From positions 300,855 through 364,854 of the forward strand of contig NZ_QRDQ01000011.1 of NCBI RefSeq assembly GCF_003385895.1: DNA of 64,000 nt, written 5' to 3'. The stretch's first letter is position 1; every line of letters begins with the position of its first letter. The notes below the pieces were generated by a model. The model worked only from the letters and a program-made list of their open reading frames with translations, was not told where the DNA came from and ran no database searches. This DNA is from Flavobacterium cutihirudinis. GTDB lineage: Bacteria > Bacteroidota > Bacteroidia > Flavobacteriales > Flavobacteriaceae. Made by a program: the position numbers and the translations under genes. Of this stretch, positions 37,266 through 46,276 are shown in pieces.

Positions 37266-37404
37266 AACACTAGAACCTGTATAAGTTTACGGGAAGACGT
37301 AAAATGAGAGATTTTTATGTATAAAAAAAATACAAATTAGCTTAACAAAATCTTTTTTGCCAATAATTGACTTAAGTTTTACAATCGGAAACTAATTTTA
37401 GTAG

Positions 37405-38163
37405 TTAAAAACTAGCATACATAATCAATCGTTTAAAAGCATAAATAGAAGGTACGGCAGGAAAATGTTTAATAATCCTTTTTTTAAATTCAGTTGATAA
37501 TTCCTGAAATTCATTATCGCCTAGACGTTCCTGATAAACAGTTAGAGCAGAACCTGAAATGAAATCAAAAAAAGAATTTTCATGAGTAGAAATAAGAGGA
37601 TATACTTTTTGATATAAAACCAGATCTTTTCCGCCACATTCAAAAAGGATTTTAGCATATTCATCTAAGGTTAGAACCGGCGAAGGGCGTGTCCAGTTGT
37701 TTAGATAAGTTGCAAAAGGCTCTTCCTGAACTAAATCTATTAATAGGAGGTTTAAAACATTTTCAGTTTGCTGTGGCATTTGTACAGCCAATTGCCCGCC
37801 CGGATTAATTCGGGATATTATTTTTGGAAACAGCTTATGATGATCATCTATCCATTGCAATGCAGCATTGGAGAAAACCAAGTCCCATTTTATTTCTTGA
37901 TCAAGTTGCTCTGTAATAGATAATTGTTTAAAATCAATATTTTCCTGACTTGGTATTTTTGCCAGCATTTCTGCTGAAGAATCTATACCTATTATTTTGG
38001 GATTTGTAAGCATGTCCGACAATTTTTTGGTAAGCTCACCAGTGCCACAACCTAAGTCAATTACATTGAGATTTGGTTTATCAATGATGTGGTCTGTAAT
38101 GTCTGCGAATGGTTTGTATCTGTCTTCTTTAAATTCGTTGTATTTTTTAGGATCCCAGGTCAT
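37405..38163 (-). CDS. tam: Trans-aconitate 2-methyltransferase-like protein
   Basis: SAM-dependent methyltransferase resembling E. coli Tam, which esterifies trans-aconitate, an inhibitor of aconitase that forms spontaneously from cis-aconitate. The start MTWDPKKYNEF matches Tam-type N-termini, so the ATG at 38163 (252 residues) is chosen over an upstream in-frame ATG at 38211. The SAM motif VIDLGCGTGELT lies near residue 35, and SNAALQWIDDHHKLFP and GGQLAVQMPQ match Tam motifs. Two aconitase genes lie 8-14 kb away, which fits the proposed substrate. Other small-acid substrates remain possible. Confidence 0.82.
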   Translation of the reverse strand: MTWDPKKYNEFKEDRYKPFADITDHIIDKPNLNVIDLGCGTGELTKKLSDMLTNPKIIGIDSSAEMLAKIPSQENIDFKQLSITEQLDQEIKWDLVFSNAALQWIDDHHKLFPKIISRINPGGQLAVQMPQQTENVLNLLLIDLVQEEPFATYLNNWTRPSPVLTLDEYAKILFECGGKDLVLYQKVYPLISTHENSFFDFISGSALTVYQERLGDNEFQELSTEFKKRIIKHFPAVPSIYAFKRLIMYASF

Positions 38164-38359
38164 AAATATTTTACTTATTTTTTTAAAGGAATTATAATTC
38201 GTCACATTCAAACTGACTTTAATTTAAAGACAGAAATCATCCCAATTAGCTTTGTCTTATAAAATTAAAGTGGATTTCTTAAATTTCCAAGAATATAACA
38301 ATCTAATGATGAAATTTTAAAAAAAAGTATATCTTTAGCCCACCCAAAAACCAAAAAAA

Positions 38360-39772
38360 ATGCAAGAAAACGACCAAGAACATTTTAAAAGAGAACTCGG
38401 ATTATTAGACGGAACTATGCTTGTAGTTGGTTCTATGATTGGATCCGGGATATTTATCGTAAGTGCGGATATCGCAAGACAAGTTGGATCTGCCGGTTGG
38501 CTGACCCTTATTTGGCTCATTTCAGGATTAATTACAGTTATTGCAGCTGTAAGTTATGGTGAATTGAGCGCTATGTTTCCTAAAGCAGGAGGACAATATG
38601 TTTACCTTAAAGAAGCCTACAATAAACTGATTGCCTTTTTGTATGGCTGGAGTTTTTTTGCTGTAATTCAGACCGGAACAATTGCCGCTGTTGGTGTGGC
38701 CTTTTCTAAATTTGCAGCTTATCTTTATGAACCATTGAGCGACGAAAATATCTTATACGAATTGGGAGCATTTAAATTGAATGCGGCGCAATTAGTATCG
38801 ATTTTTACAATTGTTGTACTGACTTATATTAATAGCCGTGGCGTAAAAAACAGTAAAATCCTGCAAACCGTTTTAACCATTATCAAAATTTTGTCTTTAC
38901 TTGGATTAGTCGTTTTCGGATTAACACTTGGAGCAAAAGCTTCTATCTGGGATGCGAACTGGGCTGATGGATGGAGCACACGCGCATTTGATAAAGAAAG
39001 CGGTTCTTGGTTGCCAATTGGAGGTTCGGCATTAATTACCGGAATTTCAGCTGCAATGGTTGGATCTCTTTTTTCAAGCGACGCCTGGAATGGTGTTACT
39101 TTTATCGCAGGAGAAATTAAAAATCCTAAGCGTAATGTTGGTTTCAGTTTGTTTCTTGGAACTTTCATTGTAACGATTATTTATGTTTTAACCAATCTCA
39201 TGTATCTTGCCGTAGTACCTTTTGATGAAATTGCAACAGCAAAATCGGATCGTGTAGCGGTTGTCGCGGCGCAATATATTTTTGGAAATATTGGAACTCT
39301 TATCATTGCAATCATGATTATGATTTCGACTTTTGCCTGTAACAACGGACTTATTATGGCCGGAGCAAGAGTATATTATACGATGGCAAAAGATGGTTTA
39401 TTCTTCAAAAAAGCAGCAGTATTAAACAAATCGAGCGTTCCGGCTTGGGCGCTTTGGGCACAATGTTTCTGGGCTTCGGCTTTATGTTTGACAGGGAAAT
39501 ATGGTGATTTATTAGATTTTGTAATTATAATCGTTTTAATTTTCTATATCCTGACAATCTACGGAATTTTCATTTTGCGTAAAAAAATGCCGGAGGCTGA
39601 AAGACCATACAAGGCTTTTGGATATCCGTTTTTGCCAATGTTGTATATTATTACTGCCTCTGCAATTTGTATTTCTTTGTTAATTACAAAATTCTCAACT
39701 TGTGGTTGGGGTGTATTAATTATGCTGACAGGAATTCCGGTTTATTATTTGACAAAACCAAAAGAAGAATAA
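38360..39772 (+). CDS. APC-family amino acid permease
   Basis: Amino acid transporter or exchanger of the APC superfamily, 470 residues with about 12 membrane helices. The APC hallmark in helix 1 is VVGSMIGSGIFIVSADIA, followed in helix 2-3 by GELSAMFPKAGGQYVYLKEAY and by the conserved SDAWNGVTFIAGEIKNPKRN loop. The sequence is closest, from memory, to LAT-like/SteT exchangers. Substrate unknown. It is monocistronic with a strong terminator. Confidence 0.92.
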   Translation: MQENDQEHFKRELGLLDGTMLVVGSMIGSGIFIVSADIARQVGSAGWLTLIWLISGLITVIAAVSYGELSAMFPKAGGQYVYLKEAYNKLIAFLYGWSFFAVIQTGTIAAVGVAFSKFAAYLYEPLSDENILYELGAFKLNAAQLVSIFTIVVLTYINSRGVKNSKILQTVLTIIKILSLLGLVVFGLTLGAKASIWDANWADGWSTRAFDKESGSWLPIGGSALITGISAAMVGSLFSSDAWNGVTFIAGEIKNPKRNVGFSLFLGTFIVTIIYVLTNLMYLAVVPFDEIATAKSDRVAVVAAQYIFGNIGTLIIAIMIMISTFACNNGLIMAGARVYYTMAKDGLFFKKAAVLNKSSVPAWALWAQCFWASALCLTGKYGDLLDFVIIIVLIFYILTIYGIFILRKKMPEAERPYKAFGYPFLPMLYIITASAICISLLITKFSTCGWGVLIMLTGIPVYYLTKPKEE

Positions 39773-39806
39773 AAATTGTTTCAGGTTATCTGAAATCGAT
39801 ATTATA

Positions 39807-39839
39807 AAAAAAGCGCCTTGTTATTGCAAGGCGCTTTTT
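39807..39839. terminator. Bidirectional terminator after the permease
   Basis: AAAAAGCGCCTTG and CAAGGCGCTTTTT arms with a 6-nt loop. A-run and T-run flank it. Confidence 0.9.
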
Positions 39840-39913
39840 ATTTATCGTAAGATGAAAGAATAATTATTTGCTAAATCTGTAAAATCTGCGTGAAAGATAG
39901 ATGCAACATTATA

Positions 39914-40315
39914 TTATTCAGATAAATCATTGTCAATTCTTTCTGCGGTTGGTCTTAGAAAAATCAGGTAGATTAATATCAGAATTCCAAATAAGATATA
40001 ATCGGGTTTTAATATTAAAATCAAAAATGCCGCACCTTCCAGAACAGCCCAACGCATAATAGATGCAGTTTGATAAATTGGAAATTTATCTTCAAGTTTT
40101 AGTTTTGGATCAATTTGTTTTAATTGAGATTTGAATAAAAAACTGCTGAGTGCAAATGCTAAAAAAGGAATTAAAACATAAACAATAGAAGAAGAATCGA
40201 TAACAGGAATACGCAATTTTTCGATAGAAAGATCACCCAAAATGTAATAAGCAACAATGGTTCCTGCACAAATGGCAAGATGAATAATTTGTAAGGTTTT
40301 AATTTTTTCGGTCAT
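39914..40315 (-). CDS. Small four-helix membrane protein
   Basis: A 133-residue integral membrane protein not recognised. Four hydrophobic segments lie near residues 8-25, 44-62, 90-106 and 108-124, with a charged cytoplasmic loop (KSQLKQIDPKLKLEDK) between the second and third pairs. No motif was recognised. It stands alone between a terminator and the DUF1810 gene. Confidence 0.72.
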   Translation of the reverse strand: MTEKIKTLQIIHLAICAGTIVAYYILGDLSIEKLRIPVIDSSSIVYVLIPFLAFALSSFLFKSQLKQIDPKLKLEDKFPIYQTASIMRWAVLEGAAFLILILKPDYILFGILILIYLIFLRPTAERIDNDLSE

Positions 40316-40402
40316 GATTGGCTTGATTTGAGGTTAGTTTTATAAATGCAAGTTAAATTAATTCCGTCAAAAATAAATGTTCGCTTCACTAGAATTTAAG
40401 CA

Positions 40403-40434
40403 TAAAAAAAAGACACTACAATGAAGCAGTGTCT
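40403..40434 (-). terminator. Terminator of the DUF1810 gene
   Basis: AGACACT and AGTGTCT arms around a 10-nt loop. The minus strand continues into eight T. Confidence 0.8.
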
Positions 40435-40462
40435 CTTTGATGCAAATAATCTGGAAACTGTT

Positions 40463-40924
40463 TTATATCTCAACAGCTTCAGCAGATGATTTTATTGTTG
40501 AATTAATAATAGACAAAGTAAGCGGATCAGATTCTCCTGAAAAGAAAGCTTCCAGAATCTCCTGAAAGATAGGATTTGTGTTTTCAACCATTGAAAAAAG
40601 TGTCATAGACGAACGTAATTTTCGCGCATCTAAATCGCCAAAAATTCCATCAGCCGATTTCATTTTAAAACTTAATAAAAGTTCTGAAATTTCGATTAAG
40701 TGTTTTCCAAGAATTGGATGTTCCAGATAATCTGTAGCTTCTTGTAAGTCAGTAATGGCATAAAGATTTGCTGTATCGCTTTTGCCCAAACCTTTTATTT
40801 GTGGAAAAATAAACCACATCCAGTGTGTTTCTTTTTTTCCTTTGCTGATTTCTGAAAGAGCAGTAAGATAAAGTTTGTTTTGCGCATCTAAGAAACGCGA
40901 TAAATCATTGTTTGAATAAGCCAT
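40463..40924 (-). CDS. DUF1810 family protein
   Basis: A 153-residue protein of the DUF1810 family, with the characteristic start LSRFLDAQNKLYLTALSEI, followed by HWMWFIFPQIKGLGKS and ARKLRSSMTLF. Function unknown. The frame stays open upstream to 41137, but the ATG at 40924 is strongly favoured: it gives the family-typical N-terminus and has a consensus promoter 28-35 nt upstream. The extra codons would overlap the AlkB gene. Confidence 0.88.
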   Translation of the reverse strand: MAYSNNDLSRFLDAQNKLYLTALSEISKGKKETHWMWFIFPQIKGLGKSDTANLYAITDLQEATDYLEHPILGKHLIEISELLLSFKMKSADGIFGDLDARKLRSSMTLFSMVENTNPIFQEILEAFFSGESDPLTLSIINSTIKSSAEAVEI

Positions 40925-40951
40925 TATGGTATTGTATTTTGAAAAAGGTTG

Positions 40952-40959
40952 CAAAAGTA
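40952..40959 (-). promoter_or_regulatory. -7 element of the DUF1810 gene
   Basis: Minus-strand TACTTTTG followed by GCAACC, the same 14-nt word (TACTTTTGCAACCT) as in the prfC promoter. It supports the ATG at 40924. Confidence 0.6.
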
Positions 40960-41084
40960 GTAAAAAAGATAGGGTTTGCCTAATAAAAGGTTCATACAGT
41001 GTGGGTTTTAACTTTTTAAAGAAGGAATATCTTACGGTTTTTTCGGGTAAAAAAACTTTTTCAGACCATTCAATTCTATAAAAA

Positions 41085-41711
41085 TCAAATATTTCGATTG
41101 GTTCTTCTAAAGGTAAGATTGATCCTAGGCAAAACATCCCGCGCTGTTTTCGGAACCTGATGTTGCCAAAAACTATTAGTCGTTCCAGCCATTAATAAAA
41201 AGGAACCGTGATGCAGCGGAATTTCAACTTGCGGAATTTCCTTGCTGTATTTATGCCGAAGCCTGAACATTCTGGTTTCGCCAAAAGTCACTGAAGCAAT
41301 AATAGGGTTTGGTCCCGTATTATGTTCTTTATCACTGTGCCAGCCTACGCCATCATTTCCATTTCTATATAAATTTAAAAGAAGACTATTAAAATCAAGT
41401 TGTGTTTCTTTTTCAACACGGCCTCGAATAGTTAATAAATCATAAGTCCAGTCAGGCCCTTTTGGATCTGCTCCAGGATTATCTTTATCTTCATACCAGG
41501 AAATCATTCGGGGAACAGTGTAGGTTTTATCATAAATTTCCATTTCATATTCTCTCCATTTGGTTTTGCGAAGTATCCTTTCATAAAAGCGATCAGATTC
41601 TTCTTTTGTAAAGAAATTATCGATCAATATCAATTCGGAATCAGGAATGTCAAATACTTTTTTTCCTGCCAAACCTGCGGTAAATAATTCGGTGTCGTTA
41701 AATAGTGTCAT
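41085..41711 (-). CDS. AlkB-type 2-oxoglutarate/Fe(II) dioxygenase
   Basis: Predicted to reverse alkylation damage (1-methyladenine, 3-methylcytosine) by oxidative demethylation. The iron ligands H125 and D127 lie in GWHSDKE and H184 in WQHQVPK. The 2-oxoglutarate-binding arginine R196 and a second R202 lie in PRINLTFR. It is 208 residues, like the AlkB group of ABH2/3 type. It starts 24 nt after the exonuclease/GIY-YIG gene, so it is probably the last gene of the DNA-damage cluster. Confidence 0.9.
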   Translation of the reverse strand: MTLFNDTELFTAGLAGKKVFDIPDSELILIDNFFTKEESDRFYERILRKTKWREYEMEIYDKTYTVPRMISWYEDKDNPGADPKGPDWTYDLLTIRGRVEKETQLDFNSLLLNLYRNGNDGVGWHSDKEHNTGPNPIIASVTFGETRMFRLRHKYSKEIPQVEIPLHHGSFLLMAGTTNSFWQHQVPKTARDVLPRINLTFRRTNRNI

Positions 41712-41735
41712 GACTAAATTTTTCTAGATTTTAGC

Positions 41736-43115
41736 TTAATTCTGAAACTGCCTGTTAAAGAATACCTTTCGGGGATATTTTTCTGCGAAAGCAAAAATTA
41801 AATGCACCATATATTGGTTGCTTTTGTATTGTGTGACATAATTTTTTACTTCTAACGGATCATGAATGGAAACATCTGACGGAATATAACCCATTCCATA
41901 AAAATGCCCATTTTCGATCCAGATACAACTGCGTTCGTCTTTTGATCTTCCTTTGTCTATTATGGCAAAAGAAGGTCTGTTGTTTAATAGAAAATCAATA
42001 GCATTGTCGACTTTCTCGTTATGAAGCAATACATTTGGCATTGTTTTGACTTCATTATTTTGCAGAAATTCTCCTTCTTCCGGCCTTGAATATTTGCAAA
42101 ATCTTTGATCAATTGCGAACTGCTCGGCCAGATTTCCGAGTAGATTTATTGCGTTATACAAACTATTAAATTCATGAATACAAGTTTGAAATTTGCTTAG
42201 TTTCCCAACAGCCAAATATTTATATCCGTTTCTTGCTTCATATTGATAAATGCCAAATCTTTCTTCAAAACGTTTTAATGCTCTATTATAGGTTGGCCAA
42301 AGCTGTTTTATTTCGGTACATTCTAGCAACAACGCCATTAATTCTGTAGCGCAGACTTCAAAGGAAATACCATGTATATCCCTTAAAAAATGCTGTCTCT
42401 GCGGATTGATTTTATGACCGCTAAAATGAGAAGCGACACGTTTTTTCAAGTTGATTGCTTTTCCGACGTAAATCACTTTTTTCACCTCATTATAAAAATA
42501 ATAGACACCGGGTTTTTCAGGTAAATTATTAAAATCTTCAGGAGGAAGGTTAGGAGGCAAACGCTGATCTTGAGAAGTCATCTTGATCATTTTTGCGATC
42601 TCGCCTTCATCGTCGCATTCCAGCAATTGAGAAAATAAGATTGCGGTAGCATCTGCATCTCCGCCAGCACGGTGTTGATTTTCTAAAGGTATATTTAGCG
42701 AATGACAAAGTTTTCCCAAGCTGTACGATGCCAGTCCCGGTTTAATTTTTCTTGCGGCGCGAACGGTGCACAGTTTTCTTGCGGTCCATTTAAATCCGGC
42801 TTGTTCCAGTTGATGGCGCACAAAAGAATAATCGAAGTTGACATTATGAGCAACGAAAATACGATCCGTGAGCATTTCGAGAACTTTCTCCGAAATGTCA
42901 TCGAAAATAGGGGCATTGGCGACCATTTCGTTATTAATGCCTGTTAATCCAAAAATAGAAAGTGGTATATCTTTCTCTGGATTTACAAGCGTTTCATAAC
43001 GATCAATTACATTTTTGCCGTCATGAATGATGATGGCAATTTCTGTAATGCGGCTGCCACTGGCGTTTCCACCGGTGGTTTCGATATCGACTATAGCATA
43101 TTCCGTATTTTTCAT
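41736..43115 (-). CDS. DEDDh exonuclease fused to a GIY-YIG endonuclease domain
   Basis: A two-domain nuclease. The N-terminal DnaQ/epsilon-like 3'-5' exonuclease (about residues 1-170) has D10-x-E12 in VDIETTGG, HNVNFDYSFV and HRAGGDADAT. A UvrC-like GIY-YIG domain follows (about 200-285; PGVYYFYNE, VIYVGKAINLKKRVASHF). A C-terminal region of about 170 residues is unassigned. Such fusions resemble UvrC homologue Cho joined to a proofreading exonuclease and are thought to act in repair. It lies between the polymerase genes and AlkB. The ATG at 43115 follows a short-period repeat. Confidence 0.88.
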   Translation of the reverse strand: MKNTEYAIVDIETTGGNASGSRITEIAIIIHDGKNVIDRYETLVNPEKDIPLSIFGLTGINNEMVANAPIFDDISEKVLEMLTDRIFVAHNVNFDYSFVRHQLEQAGFKWTARKLCTVRAARKIKPGLASYSLGKLCHSLNIPLENQHRAGGDADATAILFSQLLECDDEGEIAKMIKMTSQDQRLPPNLPPEDFNNLPEKPGVYYFYNEVKKVIYVGKAINLKKRVASHFSGHKINPQRQHFLRDIHGISFEVCATELMALLLECTEIKQLWPTYNRALKRFEERFGIYQYEARNGYKYLAVGKLSKFQTCIHEFNSLYNAINLLGNLAEQFAIDQRFCKYSRPEEGEFLQNNEVKTMPNVLLHNEKVDNAIDFLLNNRPSFAIIDKGRSKDERSCIWIENGHFYGMGYIPSDVSIHDPLEVKNYVTQYKSNQYMVHLIFAFAEKYPRKVFFNRQFQN

Positions 43116-43151
43116 CTTTATATAACGTAAGTTTCTCTTTAGTTATTTTTT

Positions 43152-43224
43152 AAGTGTTCAGTGTTCAGTCGCAGTCGCAGTTTTCAGTCACAGTCCTGAA
43201 TGCTGAATACTGCGACTGAATACT
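43152..43224. repeat. CAGTn short-period array with inverted ends
   Basis: Degenerate units of 6-7 nt beginning CAGT recur about six times. The outer arms 43160-43175 and 43209-43224 are reverse complements at 15 of 16 positions. The dnaE2-like stop codon (43223-43225) lies inside the outer arm. Confidence 0.75.
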
Positions 43225-46200
43225 AAAACTTCATTCTATGTCTCGGCAAATTAATTTCATGTTCCGATGGATAAGGTTTTCTGTGCGTAAGGCTTATATC
43301 TTCTTTAATTTGGTTTTGTGTTTTATATTGATCTTTTGAATCCATATAACGCGGATCTGGAATAAAAGGCATTTTTGCCATTTTGATTATTGTAATGGTC
43401 GGAAAATGATAATCGACTTCGACATTTCCTAACAATAAATAACAGCCTCCGCCCTGAAAAGGATGCTGTGCGAGACTATCCGGAAAATGAGCGGTGTCAA
43501 AATAAGTGCCTTCATGGTCGATCCATGTTCCAAAATACATGGTTCCTTTTTTGGTGGGGACGTGTTTTCTGGAAATTAAATAGGCCAACATTCGGACTTG
43601 TTTTTTGTGATACTGAACCAAATCTTTGGCCATAATATCGCCACGATGTTTGGTTTGTAAAAGATCAAAAACAGTGCATGAAACAGGAAAACTTAAAAGC
43701 TCAATTTCATCAAAAGCATCTTCAAAAATAGAACGCTCCAATGTTGGCAATTTGTATTCTTTAACAGGTTCCTGTAAAAGCTTTAAATTTCTATTTTCGG
43801 GTTTAAAATTATTTAGAAGCAAACTTGCGATAACTAAAAGCTGATTTTTAGTTTTTCCTGTAAAACGGAAAGCACCAATAAAAATCAGAACCTTAATACC
43901 TTCAATTCCAATTGGAATTCGGTTGATAAAATCTTCCAGAGAATTAAAATTGCCTTTTTTATTTCGGTCTTCTTCAATTAAATGAGCAATTTTTGATTCC
44001 AGACTTTGAATGTGCATAAAACCTAAATAAATATCGGTACCATATAAAGTCGTTTGATATTCGCTTTTATTCACACACGGATTATGAATTGTTCCGCCAG
44101 ACATTTTTGCTTCGTGTACATAAACTTCAGTTCTGTAAAATCCGCCTTGATTGTTGATTACCGCTGTCATAAATTCAACAGGATAATTGACTTTCAGATA
44201 CAGACTCTGATAACTTTCAACCGCATAAGAAGCCGAGTGCGCTTTACAAAAAGAGTATCCCGCAAAAGATTCAATTTGACGATAAATTTCCTGACTTAAA
44301 GTTTCGGGATGTCCTTTTTGAGCACAACTCGCAAAGAAATTATCTTTTACTTTCTGTAGCGCTTCTAGAGATCGTCCTTTTCCAGACATGGCTCGACGCA
44401 GAATATCGCCGTCTGCAGCAGGAAGTCCGCCGTAATGTTGGGCAATTTTAATCACATCTTCCTGATATACCATAATGCCGTAAGTTTCTCCAAGTTGTTC
44501 TTTGAAAACCTCATGAAAATATTCAAACTGGTTTGGATTATTATGACGGAAAATATACTCTTTCATCATTCCCGATTGTGCAACGCCGGGACGAATAATA
44601 GACGACGCGGCGACAAGAATTTTATAATTATCACAATTTAAACGGCGCAGTAAACCACGCATAGCAGGGCTTTCGATATAAAAGCAGCCAATCGTATGTC
44701 CTTTTGCTAAATAAGAATTGCAAACCGCTTCGTCTTTAGAAATTGAAGTATCACGAATATTAACTTTTATACCGCGGTTCTTTTGAATAAGTTTTACGCT
44801 GTCGTCAATATGACCGATACCGCGCTGACTTAGAATATCGAATTTCTCGAAACCAATTTCTTCGGCAATATGCATGTCAAACAATACGATTGGGAAACCT
44901 TTTGGAGGCATTTCCAAAGGTGTATAATTCGTGATAGGTTCTTCAGAAATAATAATTCCACAGGCGTGCATACTGCGTTGATTGGGATATTTTTCCATCA
45001 TTTTCCCGTACTGCTGAACCATTCTCACTACTTTATTTGTAGGATGAAGTTCTTGTGGGTTTTTTGCCAGAATATCTAATTCTTCTTTTGGAAGACCAAA
45101 AACTTTTCCAACTTCCCTAAAAATAGAACGGTATTTAAACTCGACGTTTGTACCGCAAAATGCAACGTGATCTTTACCGTATTTTTTGAAGATATATTCT
45201 AAAATTGTGTTACGTTCCTGCCAACTCCAGTCAATATCGAAATCGGGCGGAGTTTTTCGGTTGAGGTTTAAAAAACGTTCAAAATATAAATCCAATTCGA
45301 TAGGGCAGATATCGGTAATCCCGAGACAATAGGCGATGATACTGTTGGCACCACTTCCGCGACCGATGTGCATAAAACCCTGACTGTTGCTGTATTGAAC
45401 AATATCCCAGGTAATTAAAAAATAACCGCTGAATTCCAGTTCGTCAATAACTTTTAGTTCTTTTTCGACGCGTTTTTTTGCTTCTGAATTATCTTTATCA
45501 TAACGATTTTGAAAACCTTTCCAAGCTAAATCAGTTAGTTTTTCTAAATCTTGCTGACGACTTTTGGTATAGAATTTTTTATTTCTTGGAATACCAAATT
45601 CATATTCAAAATTGCAGGAATCAATGATTTTCTGAGTGTTTTTTATGATTTCAGGATATTTTTCATAAAAAGGCAAAAGAGATGCTTCAGGTTGCATTAC
45701 ATCAGAAATCTTGCAATAATCAGCTTTTGTCAGTTTAGATAAAATAATATTCGTGTCAATTGCCCGAAGAATTTTATGCAGATTATATTCTGTTTTGGTT
45801 CTAAAAGTTACAGGCTGTAAAACCACCATTTGAGAGATTTTATTTTTATGTTCCGATGTAAAAAGCCTAGAAACTTCTTCAGGACGAATGCCTATAAATT
45901 CATTTTCACGAAGCACTTTCGGAGCATTTTCTAAAGTATAAATCACAAAAACCGATTTAAATTCGGGCGCGATTAAAGGCAAAGTTTCTCCGCTGAAATT
46001 ATGTTCCGTCAAAAAAACATTCATTTCTGCTAAACCTTCTGCATTTTGCGCCAGACCAATATATCGGAATTCATGATTGCATCGAAATTCCATTCCGACT
46101 AAAGGTTTGATTTCTTTTTCCTGACACGCTTTTATAAAATCGTAAATTCCGGTAACGGTATTAATATCCGTTAATGCCATTGCTTTTATACCATGCAAAA

Positions 46201-46276
46201 CAGCTTCGGCAATCAATTCCTTAAGTGGAATCGTGCCGTAGCGCAGAGAATGATAAGAATGACAATTGAGGTACAT
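43223..46276 (-). CDS. DnaE2/ImuC-like error-prone DNA polymerase III alpha subunit
   Basis: C-family DNA polymerase of 1017 residues, shorter than a replicative DnaE, as expected for the mutagenic ImuC/DnaE2 type. An N-terminal PHP domain (about 1-200) starts LNCHSYHSLRYG. Polymerase active-site aspartates lie in PPDFDID (D345-D349), and the palm/thumb and finger motifs are complete. The long C-terminal tau-binding region of replicative DnaE is shortened. The start codon overlaps the dinB stop by 1 nt (TAATG), so translation is coupled. Probably acts in translesion synthesis with the Y-family enzyme. Confidence 0.88.
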   Translation of the reverse strand: MYLNCHSYHSLRYGTIPLKELIAEAVLHGIKAMALTDINTVTGIYDFIKACQEKEIKPLVGMEFRCNHEFRYIGLAQNAEGLAEMNVFLTEHNFSGETLPLIAPEFKSVFVIYTLENAPKVLRENEFIGIRPEEVSRLFTSEHKNKISQMVVLQPVTFRTKTEYNLHKILRAIDTNIILSKLTKADYCKISDVMQPEASLLPFYEKYPEIIKNTQKIIDSCNFEYEFGIPRNKKFYTKSRQQDLEKLTDLAWKGFQNRYDKDNSEAKKRVEKELKVIDELEFSGYFLITWDIVQYSNSQGFMHIGRGSGANSIIAYCLGITDICPIELDLYFERFLNLNRKTPPDFDIDWSWQERNTILEYIFKKYGKDHVAFCGTNVEFKYRSIFREVGKVFGLPKEELDILAKNPQELHPTNKVVRMVQQYGKMMEKYPNQRSMHACGIIISEEPITNYTPLEMPPKGFPIVLFDMHIAEEIGFEKFDILSQRGIGHIDDSVKLIQKNRGIKVNIRDTSISKDEAVCNSYLAKGHTIGCFYIESPAMRGLLRRLNCDNYKILVAASSIIRPGVAQSGMMKEYIFRHNNPNQFEYFHEVFKEQLGETYGIMVYQEDVIKIAQHYGGLPAADGDILRRAMSGKGRSLEALQKVKDNFFASCAQKGHPETLSQEIYRQIESFAGYSFCKAHSASYAVESYQSLYLKVNYPVEFMTAVINNQGGFYRTEVYVHEAKMSGGTIHNPCVNKSEYQTTLYGTDIYLGFMHIQSLESKIAHLIEEDRNKKGNFNSLEDFINRIPIGIEGIKVLIFIGAFRFTGKTKNQLLVIASLLLNNFKPENRNLKLLQEPVKEYKLPTLERSIFEDAFDEIELLSFPVSCTVFDLLQTKHRGDIMAKDLVQYHKKQVRMLAYLISRKHVPTKKGTMYFGTWIDHEGTYFDTAHFPDSLAQHPFQGGGCYLLLGNVEVDYHFPTITIIKMAKMPFIPDPRYMDSKDQYKTQNQIKEDISLTHRKPYPSEHEINLPRHRMKF

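Noticed and set aside
37405..38211. Longer start for the Tam-like gene
   Set aside because: The upstream 16 codons add a sequence unlike Tam; the ATG at 38163 gives the family-typical MTWDPKKY start.
40463..41137. Longer DUF1810 protein
   Set aside because: It would overlap the AlkB gene and cross a consensus promoter; the family starts at the ATG at 40924.
43152..43224. CRISPR array
   Set aside because: Units are 6-7 nt with no spacers, and no cas genes are present. The same holds for the other short-period arrays.
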